The notes: generated by a model from the letters alone, not told the origin. Counted from the first letter of the stretch, positions 1 through 9,606 are shown. The stretch is DNA of 64,000 nt from Pseudomonas poae (GCA_004000515.1 CP034537.1:1736001-1800000); one strand, 5' to 3'. Numbers and translations: made by a program.

Positions 1-196
<196 letters not shown>

Positions 197-259
197 GGCT
201 CAAACTATCCAAGGTTCGCCCGCCTCGGGCGCACAGAATTTTTGTTGGGAGTTTCGTAA

Positions 260-1402
260 ATGGCAGTTGCCTCCGGCGCCTATAAGAAAGCCCTCGAGGG
301 CGACCAGACACCTAAACAGGTGTTGGTCAAAATCGACCGGGTCACGAAGAAGTTCGACGAGACGATTGCCGTGGACGATGTGTCCCTGGAAATCAAGAAA
401 GGCGAGATCTTCGCCTTGCTCGGCGGTTCGGGTTCGGGCAAATCCACCTTGCTGCGCATGCTCGCAGGCTTTGAGCGCCCAACGGAAGGTCGCATCTACC
501 TCGACGGTGTGGACATCACCGATATGCCGCCCTACGAGCGGCCGATCAACATGATGTTCCAGTCCTACGCCTTGTTCCCGCACATGACCGTGGCGCAGAA
601 CATCGCCTTCGGCCTGCAACAGGACAAGATCCCCAAGGCCGAGGTCGACGCCCGTGTGGCCGAGATGCTCAAGCTGGTACAGATGAGCCAGTACGCCAAG
701 CGCAAGCCGCATCAGTTGTCCGGTGGCCAGCGTCAGCGTGTGGCGTTGGCGCGTTCCCTGGCCAAGCGTCCGAAACTGCTGCTGCTCGATGAGCCCATGG
801 GCGCCCTCGACAAGAAGCTGCGTTCGCAGATGCAACTGGAACTGGTGGAGATCATCGAGCGCGTGGGCGTGACCTGCGTCATGGTGACCCACGACCAGGA
901 AGAGGCCATGACCATGGCCGAGCGCATCGCGATCATGCACCTGGGCTGGATTGCGCAGATCGGCAGCCCGATCGACATCTACGAAACGCCTACCAGCCGC
1001 CTGGTGTGCGAGTTCATCGGCAACGTCAATATCTTCGAAGGTGAAGTGATCGACGACGCCGAGGGCCACGCGACCATCACCTGCAAGGACCTCGACCGCA
1101 ACATCTACGTCGGTCACGGTATCAGCACCTCGGTGCAGGACAAGTCCGTTACCTACGCGATTCGCCCGGAAAAGCTGCTGGTGACCGCCGATATGCCGAC
1201 CTGCGAATACAACTGGTCCAGCGGCAAGGTACATGACATTGCCTACCTCGGCGGCCACTCGGTATTCTACGTCGAACTGCCAAGCGGCAAGCTGGTGCAG
1301 TCCTTCGTCGCCAACGCCGAGCGCCGTGGCCAGCGACCGACCTGGGGTGACCAGGTGTACGTGTGGTGGGAAGACGACAGCGGCGTGGTACTTCGCTCAT
1401 GA
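260..1402 (+). CDS. potG: Polyamine ABC transporter ATP-binding protein PotG/SpuF
   Basis: 380 aa. Cytoplasmic ATPase that powers putrescine/spermidine import. Walker A GGSGSGKST is near residues 54-62, the ABC signature LSGGQRQR near 153-160 and Walker B LLLLDEP near 173-179, followed by the switch His in MVTHDQEEA. The C-terminal ~110 residues form a TOBE-like regulatory region, as in PotG/PotA. The ATG at 260 is preceded by a TTGGGAG stretch at a good distance. The stop overlaps the start of potH (ATGA at 1399-1402), implying translational coupling. Length and motifs are normal. Corresponds to spuF in P. aeruginosa nomenclature. Confidence 0.95.
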   Translation: MAVASGAYKKALEGDQTPKQVLVKIDRVTKKFDETIAVDDVSLEIKKGEIFALLGGSGSGKSTLLRMLAGFERPTEGRIYLDGVDITDMPPYERPINMMFQSYALFPHMTVAQNIAFGLQQDKIPKAEVDARVAEMLKLVQMSQYAKRKPHQLSGGQRQRVALARSLAKRPKLLLLDEPMGALDKKLRSQMQLELVEIIERVGVTCVMVTHDQEEAMTMAERIAIMHLGWIAQIGSPIDIYETPTSRLVCEFIGNVNIFEGEVIDDAEGHATITCKDLDRNIYVGHGISTSVQDKSVTYAIRPEKLLVTADMPTCEYNWSSGKVHDIAYLGGHSVFYVELPSGKLVQSFVANAERRGQRPTWGDQVYVWWEDDSGVVLRS

Positions 1403-2319
1403 ACATGAAGAAGCTCAAGCGCCAGTTGCAACGAATAACACCCGGTGGCCGGCATGTGGTCATCGGGATCCCCTTCCTCTGGTTGTTCCTGTTCTTCATG
1501 CTGCCGTTCTTCATCGTCTTGAAGATCAGCTTCGCCGAAGCCGACGTAGCGATCCCGCCTTACACCGAGATCTACACCTTCGTTGAGCAGAAACTGCAGT
1601 TGGTGCTCAACCTGGCCAACTACGCGATGCTCGGCGACGACGAGTTGTACATCGCCGCGTACCTGGGCTCGCTGAAAATGGCGTTTTTCAGCACGCTGTT
1701 GTGCCTGTTGATCGGCTACCCGATGGCCTACGCCATTGCCAGTGCGCGCAAAGAGATGCAAACCGTGCTGGTGCTGCTGATCATGATGCCGACCTGGACG
1801 GCGATCCTGATCCGCGTGTATGCGTGGATGGGCATCCTCAGCAACAACGGTTTGCTCAATGGCTTCCTGATGTCCATCGGGTTGATCAACGAACCGCTGC
1901 AGATCCTCAACACCAACATCGCGGTGTATATCGGCGTGGTCTATTCGTACCTGCCGTTCATGATCCTGCCGCTGTACGCCAACCTGGTGAAGCACGACCA
2001 GAGCCTGCTGGAAGCTGCATCCGACCTGGGGTCGAGCACCTTCAACAGCTTCTGGAAAATCACCGTGCCGCTGTCCAAGAACGGCATCATCGCCGGCTGC
2101 ATGCTGGTCTTCATCCCGGTGGTGGGCGAGTTCGTGATCCCGGAACTGCTGGGCGGCCCGGAAACCCTGATGATCGGTAAAGTGTTGTGGCAAGAATTCT
2201 TCAACAACCGTGACTGGCCGGTGGCGTCTGCCCTGGCGGTGGTGATGCTGGCGATCCTGATCGTGCCCATCATCCTGTTCAACCGCAGCCAAGCCAAAGA
2301 GATGGAGGGCAAGATATGA
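1399..2319 (+). CDS. potH: Polyamine ABC transporter permease PotH/SpuG
   Basis: 306 aa when started at the ATG overlapping the potG stop. The frame is open upstream to 1363, but that extension lies inside potG. Inner-membrane permease of the binding-protein-dependent type with about six hydrophobic helices. The EAA loop, which contacts the ATPase, is near residue 205 (EAASDLGSSTFNSFWKI). It pairs with PotI to form the translocation pore. Its stop again overlaps the next start (ATGA at 2316-2319), so potG-H-I are one translationally coupled unit. Confidence 0.95.
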   Translation: MNMKKLKRQLQRITPGGRHVVIGIPFLWLFLFFMLPFFIVLKISFAEADVAIPPYTEIYTFVEQKLQLVLNLANYAMLGDDELYIAAYLGSLKMAFFSTLLCLLIGYPMAYAIASARKEMQTVLVLLIMMPTWTAILIRVYAWMGILSNNGLLNGFLMSIGLINEPLQILNTNIAVYIGVVYSYLPFMILPLYANLVKHDQSLLEAASDLGSSTFNSFWKITVPLSKNGIIAGCMLVFIPVVGEFVIPELLGGPETLMIGKVLWQEFFNNRDWPVASALAVVMLAILIVPIILFNRSQAKEMEGKI

Positions 2320-3200
2320 AGCGCGTCAGTTTCTCAAGCTTCATGCTGGTGGCGGGGTTGCTGTTTATCTACCTGCCGATGCTGATCCTGGTGATCTACT
2401 CGTTCAACGAATCCAAGCTGGTGACAGTGTGGGGCGGTTGGTCGATCAAGTGGTACGTGGGCCTGCTGGACAACACCCAGTTGATGGGCTCGGTCGCGCG
2501 CTCCCTGGAAATCGCCTGCTACACGGCGGTGGCAGCGGTGGCACTGGGTACATTGGCGGCATTCGTGCTGACGCGCATCAGCCAGTTCAAGGGCCGCACG
2601 CTGTTCGGCGGCCTGGTGACCGCGCCGTTGGTAATGCCGGAAGTGATCACCGGTCTGTCGCTGTTGCTGCTGTTTGTGGCCATGGCGCAGATGATCGGCT
2701 GGCCCCAGGAGCGGGGCATCGTCACCATCTGGATCGCCCACACCACGTTCTGTGCGGCGTATGTGGCGGTGGTGGTGTCGGCACGTTTGCGTGAGCTGGA
2801 CCTGTCGATTGAAGAAGCGGCGATGGACCTGGGCGCACGGCCGTGGAAGGTGTTCTTCCTGATCACGATCCCGATGATCGCGCCCTCGTTGGCGGCGGGC
2901 GGCATGATGTCGTTCGCGCTGTCCCTTGATGACCTGGTACTGGCCAGCTTCGTGTCGGGCCCGGGTTCGACCACCTTGCCGATGGAAGTGTTTTCCGCGG
3001 TGCGCCTTGGGGTTAAACCCGAGATCAACGCCGTGGCCAGCCTGATCCTGTTGGCGGTGTCGCTGGTGACATTCCTGGTGTGGTTCTTCAGCCGTCGTGC
3101 CGAAGAACACCGCAAGAAAGCCATCCAGCAGGCGATTGAAGAAGCGGCGGCGGATGGCTGGCAACAGCCGGACAAGCGTCGGGCGCCTGCACCGGTCTAA
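2316..3200 (+). CDS. potI: Polyamine ABC transporter permease PotI/SpuH
   Basis: 294 aa, the second permease half of the polyamine importer. About six membrane segments are visible. The EAA motif EEAAMDLGARPWKVF is near residue 165. The C-terminus is a charged cytoplasmic tail rich in Lys/Arg/Ala that reads into DKRRAPAPV. The start overlaps the potH stop by four bases. The operon ends here. A REP pair follows 15 bp downstream and probably acts as the 3' boundary, as no U-tract terminator is seen. Confidence 0.95.
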   Translation: MKRVSFSSFMLVAGLLFIYLPMLILVIYSFNESKLVTVWGGWSIKWYVGLLDNTQLMGSVARSLEIACYTAVAAVALGTLAAFVLTRISQFKGRTLFGGLVTAPLVMPEVITGLSLLLLFVAMAQMIGWPQERGIVTIWIAHTTFCAAYVAVVVSARLRELDLSIEEAAMDLGARPWKVFFLITIPMIAPSLAAGGMMSFALSLDDLVLASFVSGPGSTTLPMEVFSAVRLGVKPEINAVASLILLAVSLVTFLVWFFSRRAEEHRKKAIQQAIEEAAADGWQQPDKRRAPAPV

Positions 3201-3215
3201 AAACCGGATCAAAAT

Positions 3216-3302
3216 GTGGGAGCTGGCTTGCCTGCGATAGCAATCTATCAGTGACTGATTTGTTTACTGATACACCGCTATCGCAGGCAAGCCAGCTCCC
3301 AC
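3216..3302. repeat. REP pair, family A arms, inward facing
   Basis: Inverted pair with arms GTGGGAGCTGGCTTGCCTGC (left, 3216 onward) and its reverse complement ending at 3302, about 35 bp apart. The arms continue into GATAGC and can form one long hairpin. The same arm recurs many times in this window. It sits just after potI, between potI and the converging HD-domain gene. Confidence 0.9.
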
Positions 3303-3333
3303 AGTGGTTTTGTGGTGTTTATAAGGTTGTGTT

Positions 3334-3975
3334 TCAGGCAGCCCAAGGCGATTTACGAATCACCTCCACAAAATTCATCGGCTTGAACCCCGGTTCCTGA
3401 TCCACCAGCACATCGGTCTTCACGTTGCCAAACGTGGTTTGTGGGCGATGACGCAAGCCATCGGCAAACGCGCAGATGATGCACTCCTTGAACCCTTCAC
3501 CGCGTGGATGCGCATGCACCACCGCTTCGCGCTGCACGGTAGAAAACGCTGCGTAGTCCATGCCCAGCACGTCCATTTCCACGCCCGCCGTGACCAGCGC
3601 GACGGTGGGGCGCAGATGTTGCGGTACGCCCGGTGTGGTGTGCAGCGCGATGGACAACCACACCTGTTCGATATCGTCATCGCTCAGCCCGTAGGGCTTG
3701 AGGAACGCCGCCGCTGCATTGGCGCCGTCCACTTCGAACCGTTCGTTGTCACTGCGATGACCTTCGACCAAGCCCAGGTCATGGAACATCGCGCCGACGT
3801 AAAGCAGTTCCGGGTTGTAGGCCAGTTGCTTGCGCTCACCGCTCAACGCGCCGAACAGGAATACCCGGCGGGAGTGGTGGTAGAGCAGGTCGGATTCGAC
3901 GTCGCGGATGTATTCGGTGGTGGCCTTGGCCAAGGCGCTGTCGGGGATCTGGATGCCGGCGATGGTGGTGGTCAT
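3334..3975 (-). CDS. HD domain-containing protein (cyanamide hydratase-like family)
   Basis: 213 aa. HD-superfamily metal-dependent hydrolase fold, with metal-ligand candidates H33/H34 (LLYHHSRRV), H65-D66 (AMFHDLGLV) and a later His (SIALHTTPG). The family includes HD-type cyanamide hydratases and many uncharacterised Pseudomonas proteins, so the substrate is unknown. No signal peptide, so cytoplasmic. It stands alone between two REP pairs, transcribed towards potI. An upstream GGAG near 3983-3986 (minus strand) suits the ATG at 3975. The family call is firm, the function is not. Confidence 0.8.
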   Translation of the reverse strand: MTTTIAGIQIPDSALAKATTEYIRDVESDLLYHHSRRVFLFGALSGERKQLAYNPELLYVGAMFHDLGLVEGHRSDNERFEVDGANAAAAFLKPYGLSDDDIEQVWLSIALHTTPGVPQHLRPTVALVTAGVEMDVLGMDYAAFSTVQREAVVHAHPRGEGFKECIICAFADGLRHRPQTTFGNVKTDVLVDQEPGFKPMNFVEVIRKSPWAA

Positions 3976-4095
3976 GGTGGTGCTCCTCTGGAAAGATTCC
4001 AGTCTGGTCGCGTGCCCGCGAAGGGGCTATCGCGGCGAGGGAGCGATCCCGGCCAATGTGCCTTCACATCGTGCCAAGGGTGCACTCGGTCAAAT

Positions 4096-4195
4096 GTGGG
4101 AGCTGGCTTGCCTGCGATAGGATCAACTCGGTATACCTGATGGACCGGGGTGCCTGCATCGCAGCGATGCGGCGACCCGACAAGCCAGCTCCCAC
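4096..4195. repeat. REP pair with unlike inner arms (chimeric)
   Basis: The left arm is the common GTGGGAGCTGGCTTGCCTGC type. The right arm ends with the same outer sequence AAGCCAGCTCCCAC, but internally reads ATCGCAGCGATGCGGCGACC, which none of the other pairs shows. The outer ends still pair, and the right half holds its own small hairpin (CATCGC/GCGATG). It lies in the spacer upstream of the GlxA-type regulator gene. Confidence 0.8.
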
Positions 4196-4237
4196 AGGGG
4201 TTTTGTGTTTGTCCAGTTAGAAAAGGTGTTTGTGAGT

Positions 4238-5202
4238 ATGAGCAAAACCGTCGCCATCTTGATCTTTCCCGGCGTCCAGTCGCTGGATGTGACCGGCCCT
4301 ATGGACGTGTTCTGCGAGGCCAATCGGTTTCTACCGCCGCAAGACCATTACCACTTGGAAGTCATCGGCCTCGGCCACGGCAGCATGGCGGCCTCCAACG
4401 GCTTGTCATTGCAGGCACACCGGCATTACAGCGAAGCCCTGAACGCCTATGACCTGTTACTGGTCGCCGGCGGTCCGCAGTTGCCCTTCGAAGACTTCGG
4501 CGCTCCCTTCGATGACTGGCTACTCGGCGCAACCCAAAGGGCACAGCGCTTCGGCTCAATCTGCAACGGCGCCTTCATGCTCGCCCGCGCCGGGCTACTG
4601 GACGGCAAGACCGTCACCACTCATTGGAACGATGCCGCCGACCTGGCGCGCCTGTGCCCCACGGCCCAGGTCGAAGCCGACCGCCTGTATGTGCAGGATG
4701 GCAACCTCTACACCTCGGCGGGTGTGACGGCGGGCATCGACCTGTCGCTGTACCTGTTGGCTCAGGACCACGGCCCGGAAGTCGCGCTAAGCGTGGCCAA
4801 GCGCCTCGTAGTGTTCACTCAGCGTTCGGGCGGGCAGTCGCAGTTCAGTCCATTTCTGACACCCCACGCCGAAGCCACCTCGGCGGTGGCGCTGGTGCAG
4901 TTGTACGTATTGGCGAACCTGACGGGGATTTGACCATCGCCGACCTGGCCAAGGCGGCGAACATGAGTGCGCGCAACTTCTCCCGGGTGTTTGCCCGCGA
5001 GGCACGGATCACTCCGGCGGAGTTTGTCGAGCGAGCACGGGTAGACGCGGCGCGGGTGATGCTCGAGAGCAGCCCCGCACCGCTGAAAACCGTGGCCTAC
5101 CAATGCGGCTTTCGCGACGCCCAGCACATGCGCAGTGTGTTCAACCGTCGGCTGGGCGTGACGCCGCAACAGTTCCGGCTTAATTTTGCGGCGCCGGTTT
5201 GA
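4238..5202 (+). CDS. GlxA-family transcriptional regulator, DJ-1/PfpI plus AraC HTH (frameshifted)
   Basis: The first frame, from ATG 4238, encodes a DJ-1/PfpI domain with the nucleophile-elbow Cys in FGSICNGAFM. It stops at 4931-4933, just as the linker VQLYVLANLTG is reached. The AraC-type double HTH (DLTIADLAKAANMSARNFSR onwards, ending at 5202) continues in another frame. Adding one G to the GGGG run at 4924-4927 joins them into a 321-aa protein, the usual GlxA length. An upstream GTG at 4205 is also open, but AAAGGTG precedes the ATG at 4238. The ligand is unknown. The 3' end overlaps the convergent AhpD-like gene by 23 bp. Probably a sequencing error rather than a pseudogene. Confidence 0.8.
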
Positions 5203-5533
5203 GCGTGTCGTAGGCTTCCAGCGCGCGCAGCGAGTAGATATACGCCGCGCCTGCGTTCAGCGAGATTGCGGTGGCCAGGGTCGCGGCGACTTCTTCGCGA
5301 GTGGCGCCGGCCTTGATCGCCGCATCCGCGTGCACGCCTATGCAACCGTCGCAACGCGTGGTAATGGCCACCGCAATGGAAATCAACTCACGGGTCTTGG
5401 CGTCGAGGACGTTGTTTTCCTCGGCAGCTTCGCCCAGCGCCATGTAGGCTTTGACCATCTTCGGGTTGCTCTTGCCCAGCGCGCCAAAGGCTTTCTTCAC
5501 GGTAGGCAGCAAGTCGGACCAGTTATTGAACAT
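5180..5533 (-). CDS. Carboxymuconolactone decarboxylase / AhpD-like protein
   Basis: 117 aa from the ATG at 5533, which begins MFNNWSDLLP. The frame is open further upstream, but that part would overlap the promoter of the divergent regulator. The core TTRCDGCIGVHADAA carries the CxxC plus His arrangement of AhpD-type peroxidase-associated disulfide proteins, so a thiol-redox or alkylhydroperoxidase role is more likely than decarboxylation. Small, soluble and cytoplasmic. It diverges, with a 98-bp gap, from an AraC-family gene that is its likely regulator. Confidence 0.85.
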   Translation of the reverse strand: MFNNWSDLLPTVKKAFGALGKSNPKMVKAYMALGEAAEENNVLDAKTRELISIAVAITTRCDGCIGVHADAAIKAGATREEVAATLATAISLNAGAAYIYSLRALEAYDTLKPAPQN

Positions 5534-5631
5534 TGCGGTAACTCCTGAACAGGGTGGGTGTGAAACCAGTCTGTGCCGTTCAGGACCGGCGTTCTTGTTC
5601 AATCCGCTCATCTTTTGACCGATGCTCGCAA

Positions 5632-6533
5632 ATGAATTCGATCGATTCCCTTATCGCGCTGGCCAACCTGCGCGGCAGCCTGGATTTACGCTGCCAGTTC
5701 CAGGGTGACTGGGCGCTGGACCATGCTCCCGAAAACCTGGGCGTGGCGCCTTATCACATCGTGCTCAGCGGCACATGCCGCGCGGAGTTGTCCGGCGGGC
5801 AACAGGTGGTGCTGGAGCCGGGCGATATCCTGCTGATGCCCGGCGGTGCTACCCATTTGCTGCGCAGCCAGGGCGCGCGAATTGCGCCGATGCAGCCCAA
5901 GGTCATCGACGGCGGCCTGCTTCAAGTGCATCGCCTGGGGGCGATCAGCCGGATGTGGAGATGCTCTGCGGCAGCTTCCACTACAACCCTCAATCCTTGC
6001 TGTTGAGTGCGTTGCCGCATTACTTGGTGGTCTCCAGCCGCGAGTGGCAGGGTGATGGGCAATTAGCGGCATTGATTGCCTTGTTGCGCAGCGAGGCGGA
6101 TGGGCAGCAGGTCGGCGCCCGCACGTTTATCGACGCGCTGTCATCGGCACTGTTCACCCTGATTTTGCGCACCTGGCTGAGCCGCCAAGCGCCGGTGGCC
6201 GGTACGTTTGCGCTGTTGGCCGACAAGCGTTTGAGCAAGGCCTGGCAGGCGATGCTGGCCGACCCCGGCCATGAGTGGACCATCGACCGCCTGGCGGTTG
6301 CAGCGACGATGTCACGGGCGACGTTCATGCGTGCGTTTGTGAAGGTGGCAGGCGTATCGCCGTGGGTGCTGTTGACGCAGTTACGCATGGAGCTGGCGTT
6401 CAACCTGTTGCGCCAGTCGCGCCTTAGCCTGCTGGATATCGCCGCTCAAGTCGGTTACCAGTCCCAGGCGGCGTTCAGCAAGAAGTTCAAGGACACCTAC
6501 GGTGAGACGCCGGGGCGGTTGCGCGGCCGGTAG
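5632..6533 (+). CDS. AraC-family regulator with N-terminal cupin (frameshifted)
   Basis: The N-terminal frame from ATG 5632 gives a cupin-type sensor (PGDILLMPGGATHLLRSQG). It is lost after 5941 and stops at 6004-6006. The C-terminal frame (QPDVEMLCGSFHYN onwards) carries the linker and an AraC double HTH ending at 6533. One additional G in the run 5937-5941 restores a 300-aa protein of normal length. This architecture (cupin_6 plus HTH_18) is common next to alkylhydroperoxidase-like or oxidoreductase genes, and here it is divergent from the AhpD-like gene 98 bp away. Likely intact in the organism. Confidence 0.82.
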
Positions 6534-6555
6534 CGGTCATACCGCTGGTCAAAAT

Positions 6556-6624
6556 GTGGGAGCTGGCTTGCCTGCGATAGCGGTGTATCAGTCATACCGC
6601 TATCGCAGGCAAGCCAGCTCCCAC
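6556..6624. repeat. REP pair, family A, short loop
   Basis: Inverted arms GTGGGAGCTGGCTTGCCTGC and its complement, with GATAGCGGT/ACCGCTATC also pairing, so nearly the whole 69 bp forms one hairpin. It lies between the converging AraC gene and the acylase gene. Confidence 0.9.
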
Positions 6625-6645
6625 ACTGATCGGGTTTACAGGTAG

Positions 6646-9000
6646 TTATCGAGCTGGCATTAGCTTTAGCGTACCGCGCGTATTGGCTGTCACTTCCTCG
6701 TCGCTGAAATGCGCCTGCTCATAGCCGCCTTCGATATAGGTTTGCGCCTGGTCGCCATAGTGCTGGTCAAACGGCACGCCGCTTTGTCCTACCGGGTTGA
6801 TGGTGAGGGCGTGGGCCGGGTCGGCGAAGTCGATCAGGCGGCGGGTCGATGGGCCGTAGGTGACCGGCCAGGGTGCCGGGCCGATCATGGCCGACTGGTT
6901 GTTCGGTACTTCGTGGGTGCCCGGCGCGGGGAACGGGCCGACGTTGAACACCTTGTCCAAAGGCTTTTGCGTGCCCAGCGGATGGCCGTGGGTCAGGGTG
7001 TGCGCCTTGCCCCATTGCCACTGGCCCGGGTCATCGCCGAAGGTCGCCTTGAGGTGCGCCAGGCTATTGTCCCAAGCGAGCTTGACGGTCTCGGCACGCT
7101 TGCCGTCCCACCACGGCGAGTCCGGTGATGCGGCCAGGCGTGGCAGGGCCGCGTCGATCACGCGGGTGGTGAGCAGGGTCTTGAACATGCCGTCGCCGAG
7201 TTTCGGGTGGAAGGCGGCATCGGTCAGGTTGAACAGAAACTGGTTGAACAGCGTGGCGCTGGTGGAGTCCAGCGGGTAGTCGCCCTTCCAGGTGGCCAGT
7301 TGTTCGACCAGTTTGAGCTGCGCCGGGTCCTTGACCACGTCACGCAGCACCGGCAACAGCGGGGCCAGCAAGCGTGGGCCGTAGGCGGTGGTGGTGCCCA
7401 GTTGCAGGGCCTGGCTGTTGTTCACGTCCCACTTCACGCTCTTGTCGCTCAGTTGCATATTCAACTGCTGGCCCCGGTCGGCCAGGTTGTAATAACCAGG
7501 AATCTCCATGCCGGTGGGCGACACGGGTTGTGCGTTGGCCGATACCACATAGCCACGCGCCGGGTTCTCTTCCTGGGGGTTGGCGCTGAACGGGTAAAAG
7601 CCCAATTTATCCGCCTGGGCAGTGCTGCCGTCGAGGATAAACCCGGCATTGACCCCAGCCGGGCGGATCGGCAACTGCGCCGCTGCCCACCAGCCGATAT
7701 CGCCCTTGGCATTGGCCCACACGATGTTCAAGCCCGGCGCAGAAACCTTGGCCGCTGCGGCACGGGCCTTGGCCAGGGTGTCGGCACGGTTGAGCTGGTA
7801 GAAACCTTCGAGGATCGGGTTCTGGGTGTCGAGGAACGCCCACCACATGGCGATGGGGGTCTTGCCGGCGTTCTCGCCGAGCACGTCATTGATGATCGGA
7901 CCGTGGGGCGACTGGCGCAGGGTGAGGGTAACCGGCGCCTGGCCCTTCACCGCGATCTGTTGCTCGGTGCGGGTCATGTCGACCCACTGGTCGTGGTACC
8001 AGACCTGGTTGGGGTTGGCCGGGTTGACCTTCTCGGCGATGAGGTCGAGGTCATCGTTCTGGAACATGGTCAGGCTCCAGCCGAATGCCAAGTTGTGCCC
8101 CAGGAACGCCACCGGTACCAATGCGTTGTGATAGCCATATAACTCAAAACCTGGCGCCGACAGCTGGGCTTCGTACCACACCGATGGCACCGAGAAACGG
8201 ATATGCGGGTCGCCCGCCAGCAAGGGCTTGCCGCTCTTGGTACGGCTGCCGCTGATGGCCCAGGCATTGCTGCCTTCGAACTGCGGCAGGCCATTCTCGG
8301 CCAGGGCCTGTTCGCTCAATGAGGCAAGCGCGCCGAGGGTCTTCCAGTCACTGGCGGCCAGGTTGAGCGCGCCCTTGGGCTGCCAATCCAGGTCAAACAC
8401 TTTGAGGTAATCGCTGCCCAACTGATCACGTACGTAGGTCAGCAGTGGCTCGGTACGAAACGCGGCGGCAAAGCTGTAGGCCATGTACCCGGCGACGCTG
8501 ATGGTGTCCTCGGCGGTAAACGGCCGCTTGGCGATGCCCAGTACGTCGAACTCCATGGGGCTGGCGTGGCTGTCCTGATATTGGTTAATGCCGTCCAAGT
8601 AGGCTTGCAGGGCCTTCCAGTGCGCCGACTCATGGTCCAGCTGCGCCACGTAGCTGGTTGCGCGCTCGCGAATGCGCAGGCTGCGGAACAGCTTGTCGGT
8701 CTCCAGCAGCTTGGGCCCGAGCACCTCGGCCAGCTCGCCACGGGCCAGGCGCCGCATGATCTCCATCTGGAACAGCCGGTCCTGGGCGTGCACATAGCCG
8801 AGGGCGCGATACAGGTCGGTCTCGTTCTCGGCGCGAATGTGCGGCACGCCACGGTCGTCGTAGCGCACCGTGACCGAGCCTTGCAGGTTGGCCAGCGTCA
8901 CCGTGCCCTGGCGCGTCGGCTGCTTGCTGTACACGTACCAACCGGCGCCCAAGACGACCAATACCAGCAGAACCGCGAGAACCTGCAAGACGCGCTTCAT
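6646..9000 (-). CDS. Penicillin-acylase family Ntn hydrolase (HacB-like acyl-homoserine lactone acylase candidate)
   Basis: 784 aa. It begins with a hydrophobic N-terminal segment (LQVLAVLLVLVVLGAGW), indicating export or anchoring. It carries the autoproteolysis and catalytic site of S45 Ntn hydrolases, with Ser244 in FEGSNAWAIS preceded by a short spacer peptide. Family members cleave side-chain amides, and several Pseudomonas homologues (PvdQ, QuiP, HacB) hydrolyse long-chain acyl-homoserine lactones. Its location downstream of spu/pot genes matches PA0305 (HacB) of P. aeruginosa, which supports but does not prove lactone acylase activity. It lies 30 bp downstream of the DUF6436 gene and is probably co-transcribed. 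Confidence 0.85.
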   Translation of the reverse strand: MKRVLQVLAVLLVLVVLGAGWYVYSKQPTRQGTVTLANLQGSVTVRYDDRGVPHIRAENETDLYRALGYVHAQDRLFQMEIMRRLARGELAEVLGPKLLETDKLFRSLRIRERATSYVAQLDHESAHWKALQAYLDGINQYQDSHASPMEFDVLGIAKRPFTAEDTISVAGYMAYSFAAAFRTEPLLTYVRDQLGSDYLKVFDLDWQPKGALNLAASDWKTLGALASLSEQALAENGLPQFEGSNAWAISGSRTKSGKPLLAGDPHIRFSVPSVWYEAQLSAPGFELYGYHNALVPVAFLGHNLAFGWSLTMFQNDDLDLIAEKVNPANPNQVWYHDQWVDMTRTEQQIAVKGQAPVTLTLRQSPHGPIINDVLGENAGKTPIAMWWAFLDTQNPILEGFYQLNRADTLAKARAAAAKVSAPGLNIVWANAKGDIGWWAAAQLPIRPAGVNAGFILDGSTAQADKLGFYPFSANPQEENPARGYVVSANAQPVSPTGMEIPGYYNLADRGQQLNMQLSDKSVKWDVNNSQALQLGTTTAYGPRLLAPLLPVLRDVVKDPAQLKLVEQLATWKGDYPLDSTSATLFNQFLFNLTDAAFHPKLGDGMFKTLLTTRVIDAALPRLAASPDSPWWDGKRAETVKLAWDNSLAHLKATFGDDPGQWQWGKAHTLTHGHPLGTQKPLDKVFNVGPFPAPGTHEVPNNQSAMIGPAPWPVTYGPSTRRLIDFADPAHALTINPVGQSGVPFDQHYGDQAQTYIEGGYEQAHFSDEEVTANTRGTLKLMPAR

Positions 9001-9030
9001 GAACTTTCCTTAGCAAGAATGGGTAGCGAA

Positions 9031-9606
9031 CTACTGACCTTTAGGCCACGAACAATAGCAGCCCACCGCCAAGGTGTGCGTGGCATTCACTTCGCGTCCG
9101 TCTTCAAGTGCCTTGAGGATCGGCTCGATAAAGCTGTTGCTGGAATTGCACGTCAGCCCTTCGCTGTACGGGCCGAAATACGCGAGCTTGCCGGTGCGGT
9201 CCCAGATTCCCACGGCCGGGCTGGCCGGCACCTGATCGGCGCCGGGCAGGGCGGTGAGGGTTTTCATTTTGTGCAGGTTGGCGGGCAGTTGGCCGTGGCT
9301 GCCGGCTTTTTGCAGGGCATAGAACTCGACCCCTTGGGGCGCGTAGTGTTCGATCAACTCGCCCAAGTGTTGCTGGTTGCCGACGTTGCAGGGACAGGCC
9401 GGGTCCCAGAAGTGCACCAGGCGGATCGGCCCTGGGCCACTGAGTTCGGCGGGCAGGCGCAAGGCATCGCCGGAGAACACCGCCGTGTGTTCGCTGAACG
9501 CCCGCAGGTAGCGGCCTTGGAACCAGTCATACGCCGCCCACAGCACGCCAGCGCAGATGACCAGGATCAGGCTGGCGAACAGGGCGGTACGGTAGGGCGG
9601 TCGCAT
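9031..9606 (-). CDS. DUF6436 thioredoxin-fold membrane-anchored protein
   Basis: 191 aa. An N-terminal membrane anchor or uncleaved signal (ALFASLILVICAGVLWAAY) is followed by a thioredoxin-like domain. The segment FWDPACPCNVGNQ carries a CPC pair where thioredoxins have CxxC, and two further cysteines lie in GLTCNSS and VGCYCSW. A periplasmic thiol role is possible, but the non-canonical CPC spacing argues against an ordinary disulfide reductase. First gene of a two-gene unit with the acylase. Confidence 0.75.
   Translation of the reverse strand: MRPPYRTALFASLILVICAGVLWAAYDWFQGRYLRAFSEHTAVFSGDALRLPAELSGPGPIRLVHFWDPACPCNVGNQQHLGELIEHYAPQGVEFYALQKAGSHGQLPANLHKMKTLTALPGADQVPASPAVGIWDRTGKLAYFGPYSEGLTCNSSNSFIEPILKALEDGREVNATHTLAVGCYCSWPKGQ

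Noticed and set aside
200..1258. Long minus-strand reading frame opposite potG
   Set aside because: It is a shadow of a clear ABC ATPase gene in high-GC DNA; the peptide is rich in His/Gly/Leu/Val with no recognisable domain.
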